This document shows positions 8,945 through 20,184 of a DNA stretch of 64,000 nt, one piece after another; position 1 is the stretch's first letter; the number at the start of each line of letters is the position of its first letter. The notes beneath the pieces are model-generated. The model was not told where the DNA came from, did no database searches, and was given only the letters and a program-made list of their open reading frames with translations. Both the position numbers and the translations under genes were made by a program. Origin of the DNA: JANRKN01 sp033763435 (lineage in GTDB: Bacteria; Planctomycetota; Phycisphaerae; Phycisphaerales; UBA1924). The stretch spans positions 5,959-69,958 of the forward strand of contig JANRKN010000037.1 in the NCBI GenBank assembly GCA_033763435.1. The letters are read 5' to 3'.

Positions 8945-10375
8945 ATGGCGGATCTGTGGCAAGCCCGGCGCGACGACGCCCGCCGATCGGTCGAGCCGCT
9001 CGCGGTGCGCATGAGGCCCGCCTCGCTCGACGAGTTCCTGGGCCAGGAGCACATCCTGGGCCCGGGCAAGCTCCTCCGGCGGATGATCGACGCCGACACC
9101 ATCACCTCGATCATCCTGCATGGCCCGCCCGGCACGGGCAAGACGACCCTCGCCGAACTCATCGCCCGCAAGACCAAGCGGCACTTCGAGCGCGAGAACG
9201 CCGCGAACGCCAGCGTCAAGCGCGTCCGCGAGATCGTCGATGCCGCCGTCGCGCGCCTTGAGGACTCGGGCCGGCGCACGATCCTGTTCCTCGATGAGAT
9301 CCACCGCTTCTCGCGCTCGCAGCAGGACGTGCTGCTCCCTGACGTCGAGCGCGGGCTCATCACGCTCATCGGCGCGACCACCGAGAACCCGCTCTTCAGC
9401 GTCAACTCCGCGCTCGTCTCGCGCTCCACGCTGCTGCGCCTGGAGCCGCTGCCCGCGCAGGCCATCGGCGCGCTGCTCCGCCGGGCGGCCGCGGACTCGG
9501 CGCGGGGCCTGGGTGGTGTCGCGAGTGGTGGTGGCGGCGCGGGCCGAACGATCACGCTCACCGACGAGGCGATCGAAGTCTGGGCGAAGAAATCCGACGG
9601 CGACGCGCGCCGGGCCCTCACCGCGCTCGAAGTCGCCGTCGCCAGTTCGCGCGATCGTCCCGGCGCCGAGCTCGTGATCGACCGCGCGCTCGCGGAGGAC
9701 TCGATCCAGCAGAAGGCCGCGGTGTACGACGGCACGGGCGACGAGCACTACGACAGCGCCAGCGCGCTCATCAAGAGCCTCCGAGGCAGCGATCCCGACG
9801 CGGCGCTCTACTGGCTTGCGCGCATGCTCGAAGCGGGCGAAGACCCGCGCTTCATCGCGCGCCGGCTTGCGATCCTCGCGAGTGAAGACATCGGCAACGC
9901 CGACCCGCGCGCGATCATGGTCGCGCAGGCCGCGTGGAATCTCGTCGAGCGCATCGGCATGCCCGAAGCGCGGATCACGCTCGGGCAGTGCGTGACGTTC
10001 CTGGCGCTCTGCCCCAAGAGCAACGCGTCGTACGCCGCGATCGAGGCCGCGCTCTCGGCCGTACGAGAAGGGCGGACGCTTCCCGTGCCCATGCACATCA
10101 AGGACCGCCAGGTGCGCAAGGCCTCGGATCTCTCGGCGGGCTCAGCGCGGGGCGAGGGGTATCAGTACTCGCACGATGCGCCGGGGGCCCTGGGCACGCA
10201 GGACTACATGCAGGGCTGGGATCAGGTCTGGCCGGGCGTCGCGCGCGAGTTCTACCAGCCCACCGACCGCGGCTTCGAGGCCGAGCTGCGCAAGCGCCTC
10301 GCCGAGGCCCGCGCCGCGCGAGGTCAGGTCCCGCCGACGACCGACGTGAGGCCCGGGCCGGAGCGTGCGCCATGA
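8945..10375 (+). CDS. rarA: Replication-associated recombination protein A (RarA/MgsA), AAA+ ATPase
   Basis: 476 residues. The start at 8945 gives MADLWQARRDD, and the typical RarA opening RMRPASLDEFLGQEHILG follows within 20 residues. Walker A is GPPGTGKTT (60-68), Walker B LFLDEIHRF, sensor 1 GATTENP. The C-terminal half has the MgsA signatures YDSASALIKSLRGSDPDAALYWLARMLEAGEDP and ASEDIGNADP, the tetramerisation part. RarA is a clamp-loader-like ATPase acting at stalled replication forks. A Gly-rich insert (GVASGGGGAG) lies in the lid domain. The stop overlaps the next start by four bases (ATGA), so it is co-translated with the cyclo-ligase gene, a pairing without an obvious metabolic link. 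Confidence 0.96.
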   Translation: MADLWQARRDDARRSVEPLAVRMRPASLDEFLGQEHILGPGKLLRRMIDADTITSIILHGPPGTGKTTLAELIARKTKRHFERENAANASVKRVREIVDAAVARLEDSGRRTILFLDEIHRFSRSQQDVLLPDVERGLITLIGATTENPLFSVNSALVSRSTLLRLEPLPAQAIGALLRRAAADSARGLGGVASGGGGAGRTITLTDEAIEVWAKKSDGDARRALTALEVAVASSRDRPGAELVIDRALAEDSIQQKAAVYDGTGDEHYDSASALIKSLRGSDPDAALYWLARMLEAGEDPRFIARRLAILASEDIGNADPRAIMVAQAAWNLVERIGMPEARITLGQCVTFLALCPKSNASYAAIEAALSAVREGRTLPVPMHIKDRQVRKASDLSAGSARGEGYQYSHDAPGALGTQDYMQGWDQVWPGVAREFYQPTDRGFEAELRKRLAEARAARGQVPPTTDVRPGPERAP

Positions 10376-10995
10376 CCGCCCCGCCCGATGAGGCCAAACG
10401 CGCCCTGCGAAGGGCGATGAAGTCCACCCTTGCCTCGATGGGCGCCCCGGCCCTCGCGCAGGCCTCCGCGCGCGTGACCGAGACGCTGCTCGCCCGTGAA
10501 GAAGTGACCCGCGCCCGCGCGGTGCTCGCGTTTTATCCGATCGAGCACGAGATCGATCTGCGTCCGCTCGTGGCCACCCTGCTCGCCCGCGGCGTGCGCG
10601 TCGCGCTGCCAAGGGTCGAATGGGCCTCGCGCCAGATGAGCGCGATCGAACTGGCAAGCCCCGCCGACGTCGCGCCGGTCCGGGTGGGGCCAGTTCGGGT
10701 GGGAGCGGGCGGGCCCGTGACGCTGCTCGAGCCCGCGGGCAACCGCGAGATCGGGCCCGAGGCCCTGGACCTGGTGCTCGTGCCGGGCCTGGCGTTTGAT
10801 GCGCTGGGCGGGCGGCTGGGGCGGGGGGCGGGGTTTTATGACCGCTTTCTGGGCGGGTGCGTCGCCGCCCGGCACGTGGGCGTCGGGCTGGACGCGCAGG
10901 TCGTCGAGGCTGTCCCGATGGGCCCGGGCGACGTACCTTTGCACGCGGTCGTGACCGATCGCCGATGGATTCCGGTTCAGACGCGGTCCGCCTGA
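10372..10995 (+). CDS. 5-formyltetrahydrofolate cyclo-ligase
   Basis: 207 residues, ATG inside the ATGA overlap with rarA. The enzyme converts 5-formyl-THF to 5,10-methenyl-THF using ATP. Recognisable family parts are ALRRAMKSTL at the N-terminus, VLAFYPIEHEIDLRPLV, and the C-terminal signature PGLAFDALGGRLGRGAGFYDRFL, which carries the ATP/folate-binding Gly-rich turn and the Tyr-Asp-Arg. The length is standard for the family. A short imperfect duplication (VRVGPVRVGAGG) sits in the variable middle region. In many bacteria this gene lies beside 6S RNA or zapA; here it follows rarA. Confidence 0.93.
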   Translation: MTAPPDEAKRALRRAMKSTLASMGAPALAQASARVTETLLAREEVTRARAVLAFYPIEHEIDLRPLVATLLARGVRVALPRVEWASRQMSAIELASPADVAPVRVGPVRVGAGGPVTLLEPAGNREIGPEALDLVLVPGLAFDALGGRLGRGAGFYDRFLGGCVAARHVGVGLDAQVVEAVPMGPGDVPLHAVVTDRRWIPVQTRSA

Positions 10996-11061
10996 CCGGG
11001 CGCGGGAGGGATCCTGCCCCGAAGGCCTCGGGCCCGCACGTAGACGAAAGAGGGAACACGG

Positions 11062-12381
11062 ATGGCGCTGCCTTCGCAGATGGATCGTTCGGGCGATACC
11101 GCCCGGCCCTTTGCCTCCCGCGGACGCTCAGGCTCGGGCAAGCTCGTGGTCGGCGGCGTCGCGCTGCTGCTCGTCGCGGGCGGCATCGTCGCGATCTGGC
11201 AGCTCGGGCTCTTCGGCTCGCGCAGCCCTGAGGCGGGCGCCCTCGCCCCGAGCGCCGCCAGCGCCGACCCCCTCGCCAACACCGCGCCCACGCCCGTCCC
11301 CGCACCGGTCCCCGCGCCGATCACGTCCACGCCCACATCCACCGGCGTCGGCGCTCTGTCGGCCACGCCCACCGTCATCGGCCAGGGCTCGCTCTCCGAG
11401 CCCCGCCCCTCCGACACGCCCCGACCCGCGCCGGTCGATGTCACCAGCCCCGACCTCAAGCCCCAGCCCGCACCCACCCCCGCCCCCGGAACAACACCCG
11501 GAACCGCACCCGGCACTACGCCCGGCTCGACTCCGGGCCTCGGCACGCCGGGCACCACTCCGACCGGCTCACCCTCGTCGGCGATCGAGGCTCCGGGCTC
11601 GGTGAGCGAAGTCCGCTCGCTGATGGACCAGGGCGAGCAGAAGCTCGCCTCGGGCGATCCCGTCGCGGCGCGTGCGCTTTGGAGCAAGGCGCTGCTCGAC
11701 AGCCGCGCGGGCGCGAGCGATCAGCAGACGCTGCGTGAGAAGCTGCAGAAGGTCAACGAGCAGCTCCTCTTCTCGCCCACGGTCACCAAGGGCGACCCGC
11801 TCGTCGAGAGCTACACCGTGGTCTCGGGTGACAACCTCGTGCGGATCGCCCGCAAGCGCGACCTCGCGACCGATTGGCGCCTGATCCAGCGCATCAACAA
11901 GGTCAATCCCAACGCGCTTCGCGTCGGCCAGAAGCTCAAGCTCGTCCGCGGTCCGTTCCACGCCGTCGTGCACAAGAGCGAGTATCGCCTGGACCTCTTC
12001 GCCGGCTCGCCCGATGACTCGAACTCGTGGCTGTTCATCCGCAGCTTCAAGGTGGGCCTGGGCGAGGGCAACTCGACGCCGCTGGGCACGTTCGTGATCC
12101 GTCGCAACAGCAAGCTGGTCAACCCGCCCTGGGTCAACCCGCGCACGGGCGAGCGCTTCGCGGCCGACGACCCCAAGAATCCGATCGGTGAGCACTGGCT
12201 CGGCTTCGAAGGCCTGGGCGAGAGCGCCGCGATCACGGGCTACGGCCTGCACGGGACCGTTGACCCCGACTCCATCGGCAAGCAGGCCTCGATGGGCTGC
12301 GTCCGCATGGCGACCGACGACATCGCCCTGATGTACGAACTGCTCGTCGAGCAGATCTCGACCGTCAAGGTCGCGCCGTAA
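11062..12381 (+). CDS. LysM-domain L,D-transpeptidase (YkuD family)
   Basis: 439 residues: a short cytoplasmic head, one membrane helix (LVVGGVALLLVAGGIVAIW, about 32-50), a long Pro/Thr-rich linker (to about 180), a helical segment, a LysM peptidoglycan-binding module (YTVVSGDNLVRIARKRDL to GQKLKLV) and a C-terminal YkuD catalytic domain with His397 in GLHGT and the nucleophile Cys413 in SMGCVRM. The enzyme forms meso-DAP to meso-DAP crosslinks or attaches proteins to peptidoglycan in the periplasm. The membrane anchor plus LysM suggests it works on the wall from the inner membrane. A strong terminator follows at 12411. Confidence 0.93.
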   Translation: MALPSQMDRSGDTARPFASRGRSGSGKLVVGGVALLLVAGGIVAIWQLGLFGSRSPEAGALAPSAASADPLANTAPTPVPAPVPAPITSTPTSTGVGALSATPTVIGQGSLSEPRPSDTPRPAPVDVTSPDLKPQPAPTPAPGTTPGTAPGTTPGSTPGLGTPGTTPTGSPSSAIEAPGSVSEVRSLMDQGEQKLASGDPVAARALWSKALLDSRAGASDQQTLREKLQKVNEQLLFSPTVTKGDPLVESYTVVSGDNLVRIARKRDLATDWRLIQRINKVNPNALRVGQKLKLVRGPFHAVVHKSEYRLDLFAGSPDDSNSWLFIRSFKVGLGEGNSTPLGTFVIRRNSKLVNPPWVNPRTGERFAADDPKNPIGEHWLGFEGLGESAAITGYGLHGTVDPDSIGKQASMGCVRMATDDIALMYELLVEQISTVKVAP

Positions 12382-12410
12382 GGCCTCGCCACTCACACGC
12401 CTCCCCGCGC

Positions 12411-12437
12411 GCCCGGCCCAACAGCCGGGCGTTTTTT
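12411..12437 (+). terminator. Rho-independent terminator after the L,D-transpeptidase gene
   Basis: Perfect 7-base-pair stem gcccggc/gccgggc with a six-base loop, directly followed by g and six T residues. Confidence 0.85.
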
Positions 12438-12659
12438 CGCGCGGGCGAGGCCCGGTCCGACCGCCCCGTGCGGGCTTGGTTGGCGGGTTCGGGCGGGCGC
12501 GGCGTAAGTCTTTGTCAGAAATGGGCCTGTGATGTGGATGATTCCGCCGGATTCGCGCGCGTGGCGCGGGCGGAAAACCTAGACTTGCGGTCCTTCTTTT
12601 TGGCTCCCGGTCGGGGTGAGTTTTTCGGGCGCCGAGGGACGTTTGAGGACCGCACGCGC

Positions 12660-15407
<2,748 letters not shown>

Positions 15408-15584
15408 CGCGGCGCGGACCGGCACGCTCGGCGCAGGCCCCCGAGGCTGCGCACGCGGCACAGATGGATCGACTGAGCCAGTCCCCCCGATCGCTCGTTC
15501 GGGAGGTCGCGGCACGCCCCCGTGCGCTCCCGGGTCAACCCGCGCGCCCGCCCGACCGATGCGGACGTTGAGGTACCGCACCGC

Positions 15585-16775
15585 GTGGGACAGTCGCCCA
15601 ACAACTCTTCGTCGCGTAGGCCCAACACGTTGGGACTGGACGACCGCGCGCTGGAGAAAGTTCTCGGCGTGCTGGATGGGAAAGATCGGCCCTCCAAGCC
15701 CGGGCGCGCGTTCCTGCGCTGGCCATTCCGGCGAACGACGGTGCCGGTGCTGGTCACGCACCCCTCGGGGCAGCAGGTGAGGCTGGACCTTGCGTGCCGG
15801 AACCTGTCGCGGGGCGGCATGAGCCTGCTGCACGCGAGCTTCCTGCACATGGGCACGCGCTGCACGGTGACGCTGCGCGACGGGATGGGGCAGACGCGCG
15901 AGATGGAATCGACGGTGGTGCGCTGCCGGCACTGCGCGGGGATGATCCACGAGATCGGCGTGCGGTTCGACGAGCCGGTGGACGTGCGCGACTTTGTTCC
16001 GGCGGCGCCGCTGGCCGAGCGCTTTGCGCTCGAGGCGGTCGATCCGTCCACGCTCGAGGGCCTGGTCGCGTGGTCGGGCGCCGCGGCGATGGATCAGATG
16101 ATCCTCAAGCACCTGCTGCGCAAGACGCGCCTGACGTTCGTCGCGGCGGCGACCTTCGCGCAGCCATGGGCCGAGCTGATGAGCGTGCTCAGGGGCGCGC
16201 GCGTGATCCTGATTGACGACGCGGGGCCTCAGTCGGATGTGGTGGGGCAGATCCGCGCGATACGGGGTGCGCGCATCAGCGCGCCGATCATCGTCCTGAC
16301 CTTCGATCGGGGCCAGCTCTCGCGTCAGCGCCTCGCGCAGGTGCCGGCGGATGAGTTCCTTGCCAAGCCCCTGACCGAGGAGCGGCTGCTCCGCGCGCTG
16401 GGCGAGTTTCTCGTGCTGGGGCGCGCGAGCGATGCGTCCGCCGCCGAGCCCGCGCTGCGCTCGGCCGCGAGGGAGCATCTCGAGAGCTTCGCCTCGGAGC
16501 TTTCGCGCGCGATCGAGGACCTCGAGCGCCTGATGCAGAGCGCCGACGCGATCGGCGCGTTTGCTTCGTGCCAGGCGCTCAAGGGTACCGCGGCGTGCCT
16601 GGGCTTCACGAGCATCGCGCGGCTCGCCGACCGGGCTGGCGCGGCGGTCGCTTCGGCGATGAGCGTGCCCGCGGCGAGCGAAGAGCTCCGCGCGCTGGTC
16701 CGCGACTGTCAGCGCGTGCGCGGGCAACTGCCCGCCAGTGATTCGGATTCGATCACGCAGGAGAAGGCGTCATGA
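15585..16775 (+). CDS. PilZ domain protein with receiver-like and degenerate Hpt domains
   Basis: About 396 residues from the GTG at 15585, chosen because its N-terminus then lines up with the downstream paralogue; a GTG at 15522 is a longer alternative. Order: a short helix (NTLGLDDRALEKVL), a PilZ-like domain (about 41-150) with RWPFRR and CRNLSRGGMS, a receiver-like domain (about 170-290) with VILIDD, IIVLT and LAKP but without the N-terminal acidic pair, and a helical Hpt-like domain whose core reads CQALKGTAACLGF, where the phospho-accepting His of HxLKG is Gln330. PilZ domains commonly bind cyclic-di-GMP; here the RxxxR and D/NxSxxG elements are only approximate. Overlaps the next gene by four bases. 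Confidence 0.7.
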   Translation: MGQSPNNSSSRRPNTLGLDDRALEKVLGVLDGKDRPSKPGRAFLRWPFRRTTVPVLVTHPSGQQVRLDLACRNLSRGGMSLLHASFLHMGTRCTVTLRDGMGQTREMESTVVRCRHCAGMIHEIGVRFDEPVDVRDFVPAAPLAERFALEAVDPSTLEGLVAWSGAAAMDQMILKHLLRKTRLTFVAAATFAQPWAELMSVLRGARVILIDDAGPQSDVVGQIRAIRGARISAPIIVLTFDRGQLSRQRLAQVPADEFLAKPLTEERLLRALGEFLVLGRASDASAAEPALRSAAREHLESFASELSRAIEDLERLMQSADAIGAFASCQALKGTAACLGFTSIARLADRAGAAVASAMSVPAASEELRALVRDCQRVRGQLPASDSDSITQEKAS

Positions 16776-17782
16776 CGAGCCCGACGGGTCCGAACAGCCG
16801 CAACGTGCAGTCCGCGGGGCGGGTGAACTCGCTGGGCGTGGGCCAGGCCGCGCTCGACGCGCTGATCAAGAAGCTCGAGACACCCGCGCCCGGCGCGGGC
16901 AAGCACGACGCGAAGGTCCGCCGGCAGTACATCCGCTGGCCCTTCCGCAAGGAGTCGATTACGCTGCGCGTCAGCGGGCCGACGTGGGCCGGCATGGGCT
17001 CGGCCGAGGTTCAGGTGCGCGTCGCGTGCCGGAACATCTCCAAGGGCGGGATGAGCGTGCTGCACAACTCGTTCCTGCACACGGGCACGCGCCTGGTCGT
17101 CGAGCTTCCGCCTCCGCCCGGCGCGCCCGAGGACGAGCCGCCGCGCCTGATCCCCGCGCAGATCGTCCGCTGCCAGCACCGCGGGGGCGTGGTGCACGAG
17201 CTGGGCATCAAGTTCGATGAGCAGCTGGACGTCCGCGTGTTCGTCGAGCGGGATCCGTTCGATCAGCGCTTCAGCGTCGAGGCGCTGGACCTCACGCGCG
17301 TCATGGGCACGCTGGTCCACGTCACGCGCAGCCCGCTCGAGCAGCGTGCGGTCGAGTCGGCGCTCAAGGGTGCGCGGGTGCGGATCCGTGCGTTCGCGAC
17401 GGCCGAGGACGCCGCGGCGTTCAACTGGCTGGGCCTCGCGCCCGCGGGCAATGCCGACCCGTCCGAGCAGGCGGTGCTCGTCTGCGATCTGGACACCGAA
17501 GGCTCCGGCCCCGCCGACGTGCTGAGCGCGCTGTGCATGAACGGGTTCAACGGCGGGCGACCCGGGCCGCTGATTGTCCTGTGCGAGGACACGGGCCTGG
17601 AAACGCGCCGAAAGATCGCGACGCTGCTGAGCTCACGCCGGAGCCAGCGCTGCGATGAGCCGGCGATTTTCCTTGTGAAGCCGATCGAGCCTCAGAAGCT
17701 CGTCAAGGCCGTGGCGGAGTGTCTGCTCACGATGCCGCCCGAGGAACAGCCCAAGGGCAAGGGCGGCAAGCACGCGGCCTGA
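16772..17782 (+). CDS. PilZ domain protein with receiver-like domain, paralogue of the upstream gene
   Basis: 336 residues, ATG in an ATGA overlap with the upstream paralogue. The N-terminal helix (NSLGVGQAALDALIKKL) and PilZ-like block (YIRWPFRK at 53-60, then CRNISKGGMSVLHNSFLHTGTR) closely follow the first protein. A receiver-like domain comes next: LVCDLD at the phospho-acceptor strand, LIVLC (the usual Thr/Ser is Cys) and FLVKP, again with no acidic pair at the start of the fold (VHVTRSPLEQ). The Hpt part is missing. The two proteins are probably made together and may pair with each other. A role in cyclic-di-GMP-linked motility or surface control is an inference from the family only. 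Confidence 0.68.
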   Translation: MTSPTGPNSRNVQSAGRVNSLGVGQAALDALIKKLETPAPGAGKHDAKVRRQYIRWPFRKESITLRVSGPTWAGMGSAEVQVRVACRNISKGGMSVLHNSFLHTGTRLVVELPPPPGAPEDEPPRLIPAQIVRCQHRGGVVHELGIKFDEQLDVRVFVERDPFDQRFSVEALDLTRVMGTLVHVTRSPLEQRAVESALKGARVRIRAFATAEDAAAFNWLGLAPAGNADPSEQAVLVCDLDTEGSGPADVLSALCMNGFNGGRPGPLIVLCEDTGLETRRKIATLLSSRRSQRCDEPAIFLVKPIEPQKLVKAVAECLLTMPPEEQPKGKGGKHAA

Positions 17783-17807
17783 GGCAGCGGCGAACACAAC
17801 CGACAAG

Positions 17808-17882
17808 GGCGACCGACGGGACTCGAACCCGCGACCCCGAGGATCACAACCTCGTGCTCTAACCAACTGAGCTACGGCCGCC
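17808..17882 (-). tRNA. tRNA-His (anticodon GTG)
   Basis: Read on the minus strand, the sequence folds as a complete cloverleaf: acceptor stem GCGGCCG paired with CGGTCGC, D-arm TAGCTCAGTTGGTTAGAGC, anticodon loop TTGTGAT with anticodon GTG, and T-arm with GGTTCGAGTCC. It has the extra 5' G (position -1, base 17882) opposite discriminator C73, the identity mark of tRNA-His. The 3' CCA is not encoded, so the CCA-adding enzyme found at 25967 is needed. It is convergent with the PilZ gene. A possible TATCGT -10 box lies about 35 bases upstream. Confidence 0.97.
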
Positions 17883-18055
17883 ATCTTCGCGCCCGCGCTC
17901 TGCACGCGGGGCCCTGACGATAGAACCCTCCCCGCCCGGAATCGACACGCCCCGCCCGCGGCCCTCACCTCCAGGGTCTGGCGCCGCGAGCGCCGTGGGC
18001 GCGGCCGAGGACGCCCAACCTCCGCGTGCGGAGGGGCTTAGACGACCCTCGCGTC

Positions 18056-18069
18056 GGGGGAGCTCCCCC
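18056..18069. repeat. Perfect 14-base palindrome upstream of the pckA promoter
   Basis: gggggagctccccc is its own reverse complement and lies 29 bases before the -35 box at 18098. It could be an operator half or chance in GC-rich DNA. Confidence 0.4.
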
Positions 18070-18097
18070 AATCAGTCGAAATACGCATAAACAGGTC

Positions 18098-18126
18098 TTG
18101 AATAGGACGAAGGCTTGGACTAGGCT
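18098..18126 (+). promoter_or_regulatory. Sigma70-like promoter for pckA
   Basis: TTGAAT and TAGGCT separated by exactly 17 bases. Transcription from about 18133 would give a leader of about 250 bases before the pckA start at 18381. Confidence 0.5.
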
Positions 18127-18380
18127 CGGCATGGGTACGGGGCCGGATGTTCACGCCCGCGTCGGGGCCGGGCCGATGTTCCGATCCCCGCCGATCGAGG
18201 GCATTGTGGGGCTGCACGTCCGGTGGACGCGCGGTTTCGCAAGGCCCGCGGCCAAGTTGCGGGGTAACGTGCCGACTCACGCCGGCTCATCCCGGCGCCG
18301 ACGAGTGATGAAGGTGGGGCGTTGGTGATGGGGCGATGAAGGCGGCGGGAGCGGTGGGGCAGGGCAGATCGGAGCCAGTC

Positions 18381-19976
18381 ATGCGCAAGACCCTCACGGA
18401 CCTGAATCTCTCAGTGGAGCGTGTCGTCGCCAACGCGTCGACCGCGGAACTGATCGAGCGTGCGATCGCCAACGGTGAGGGGCGTCTTGCGTCCAACGGC
18501 GCGCTGGTCTGCATGACCGGCGACCGCACGGGCCGCTCGCCCAAGGACAAGTACCTCGAGGATGAGCCGGAGATTCACTCGGACATCTGGTGGGGCAAGA
18601 TCAATCAGCCCGTCAAGAGTGAGGTGTTCGAGTTCGCGCTCGACGCGGCGGTGTCGCACCTGAACTCGCGTCCGAAGCTGTACACGTTCGACGGCTATGT
18701 GGGCGCCGACGCGCGCTATCGGTTAGGTGTCCGCGTGGTCGCTGAGCAGGCCTGGCACGCGCTGTTCTGCCAGACGCTGTTCATCCGCCCGGGCTCGAAG
18801 GCCGCCGGGCCGCAATCGGGCCCCTTCAAGCACGACTGGACCGTGATCAACGCGGGCCGTCGGCGCCTGACGAAAGCCGAGATGGACCGCTACGGGCTCA
18901 AGAGCCCCGTGCTGATCGTCCAGAGCCTCACCCGCAAGACCGTCGTGATCCTCGGCTCGGAATACGCGGGCGAGATGAAGAAGTCGATCTTCTACGCGAT
19001 GAACTACGACCTGCCCAAGGTCGGCGTCTTCCCGATGCACTGCTCGGCGAACGTCGACAAGGACGGGTCCAACGCCGCGCTGTTCTTCGGGCTCTCCGGC
19101 ACGGGCAAGACGACCCTGTCTGCTGACCCCAACCGCGCGCTGATCGGCGACGACGAGCACGGCTGGTCCTCCGAGGGCATCTTCAACTTCGAGGGCGGGT
19201 GCTACGCCAAGTGCATCAAGCTCACCAAGGCGGGCGAGCCCGAGATCTGGGATGCGATCCGCTTCGGGTCGGTCCTTGAGAACACCGCCATCGACCCCGC
19301 GACGCGCGTGCCCGACTACGACAGCGCGAAGTTCACGGAGAACACCCGCGTCACGTACCCCGTCGACTTCATCAACAACGCCGTGATCCCGTCCGTCGGC
19401 GGGCACCCGCGCAGCGTGATCTTCCTCACGGCCGACGCCTACGGCGTGCTGCCGCCGGTCGCGCGCCTCACGCCCGAGCAGGCGATGTACTACTTCATCA
19501 ACGGGTACACCTCCAAGCTCGCGGGCACCGAGGCGGGCGTCACGGAGCCCCAGCCCAACTTCTCCGCGTGCTTCGGCGCGCCGTTCATGCCCAGGCCCCC
19601 CAAGGTCTACGCCGAGATGCTCTCTGAGCGCATCCGCAAGCACAACGCGAGCGTTTATCTGCTCAACACCGGCTGGTCGGGCGGGCCCTATGGCGTCGGC
19701 TCGCGCTTCAAGCTCGCGTACACCCGCGCGATGGTCACCGCGATCCTCAACGGCTCACTCAAGACCGCGGAGACCGTGACCGACCCCGTCTTCGGCCTGC
19801 ACGTGCCCAAGCACGTCCACGGCGTGCCCGACGAGGTCCTCATGCCGCGGAACACGTGGAAGGACCAGAGCGCCTACGACGCCGCGGCCAAGAAGCTCGC
19901 CCACCTGTTCCGAGAGAACGACGCCCAGTTCGAGATGCCCGACGCCGTCCGCGCCGCCGGGCCCAAGCAGGGCTGA
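18381..19976 (+). CDS. pckA: Phosphoenolpyruvate carboxykinase (ATP)
   Basis: 531 residues from the ATG at 18381, which has a GGAG ten bases upstream; the in-frame ATG at 18336 lacks this. The enzyme converts oxaloacetate and ATP to PEP and CO2, the first committed step of gluconeogenesis. Visible are TGDRTGRSPKDKY (oxaloacetate-binding region), the P-loop GLSGTGKTTLS (237-247) and the metal/ATP site GDDEHGWSSEGIFNFEGGCYAK split over 256-277, all typical of the ATP-type enzyme and of full length. With tpiA next downstream it forms a carbon-metabolism cluster, though a terminator-like hairpin lies between them. Confidence 0.97.
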   Translation: MRKTLTDLNLSVERVVANASTAELIERAIANGEGRLASNGALVCMTGDRTGRSPKDKYLEDEPEIHSDIWWGKINQPVKSEVFEFALDAAVSHLNSRPKLYTFDGYVGADARYRLGVRVVAEQAWHALFCQTLFIRPGSKAAGPQSGPFKHDWTVINAGRRRLTKAEMDRYGLKSPVLIVQSLTRKTVVILGSEYAGEMKKSIFYAMNYDLPKVGVFPMHCSANVDKDGSNAALFFGLSGTGKTTLSADPNRALIGDDEHGWSSEGIFNFEGGCYAKCIKLTKAGEPEIWDAIRFGSVLENTAIDPATRVPDYDSAKFTENTRVTYPVDFINNAVIPSVGGHPRSVIFLTADAYGVLPPVARLTPEQAMYYFINGYTSKLAGTEAGVTEPQPNFSACFGAPFMPRPPKVYAEMLSERIRKHNASVYLLNTGWSGGPYGVGSRFKLAYTRAMVTAILNGSLKTAETVTDPVFGLHVPKHVHGVPDEVLMPRNTWKDQSAYDAAAKKLAHLFRENDAQFEMPDAVRAAGPKQG

Positions 19977-20050
19977 ACCCGAACTCCAACCCGCCCGTGC
20001 GAAGGCCTTCCTTTGGGCCGAACACGGGCGGATTCTGAGCACTCCTCTGT

Positions 20051-20090
20051 CCGACCCCGCGGCTGGAAACCCCGCGGGGTCGGCGTGTTT
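20051..20090 (+). terminator. Terminator-like hairpin after pckA
   Basis: A perfect 12-base-pair stem (ccgaccccgcgg pairing with ccgcggggtcgg at 20072-20083) around a nine-base loop, followed by cgtgttt. The U-tract is short. Confidence 0.6.
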
Positions 20091-20172
20091 CAGAGACACG
20101 AACGCCCAAAAAAGCCCGACAATCTCCGCCCCCACGCCGCCCCGCGCCCGTGACTCTCACTCACCCAACTTC

Positions 20173-20178
20173 TAGGAT
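20173..20178 (+). promoter_or_regulatory. TAGGAT -10-like box before tpiA
   Basis: Six bases separate TAGGAT from the tpiA ATG and there is no ribosome binding site, so the mRNA would be leaderless or nearly so. A GTGACT resembling a -35 lies 17 bases upstream. Confidence 0.45.
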
Positions 20179-20184
20179 TCACCC

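Larger units (their letters stand above)
17883..18380. other. Intergenic region between tRNA-His and pckA
   Basis: 498 bases without a supportable gene. It holds the region upstream of tRNA-His, a perfect 14-base palindrome at 18056, and a sigma70-like promoter pointing to pckA at 18098, leaving a leader of about 250 bases. Short GC-rich hairpins are frequent, but no known RNA family could be recognised by eye. Confidence 0.6.
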
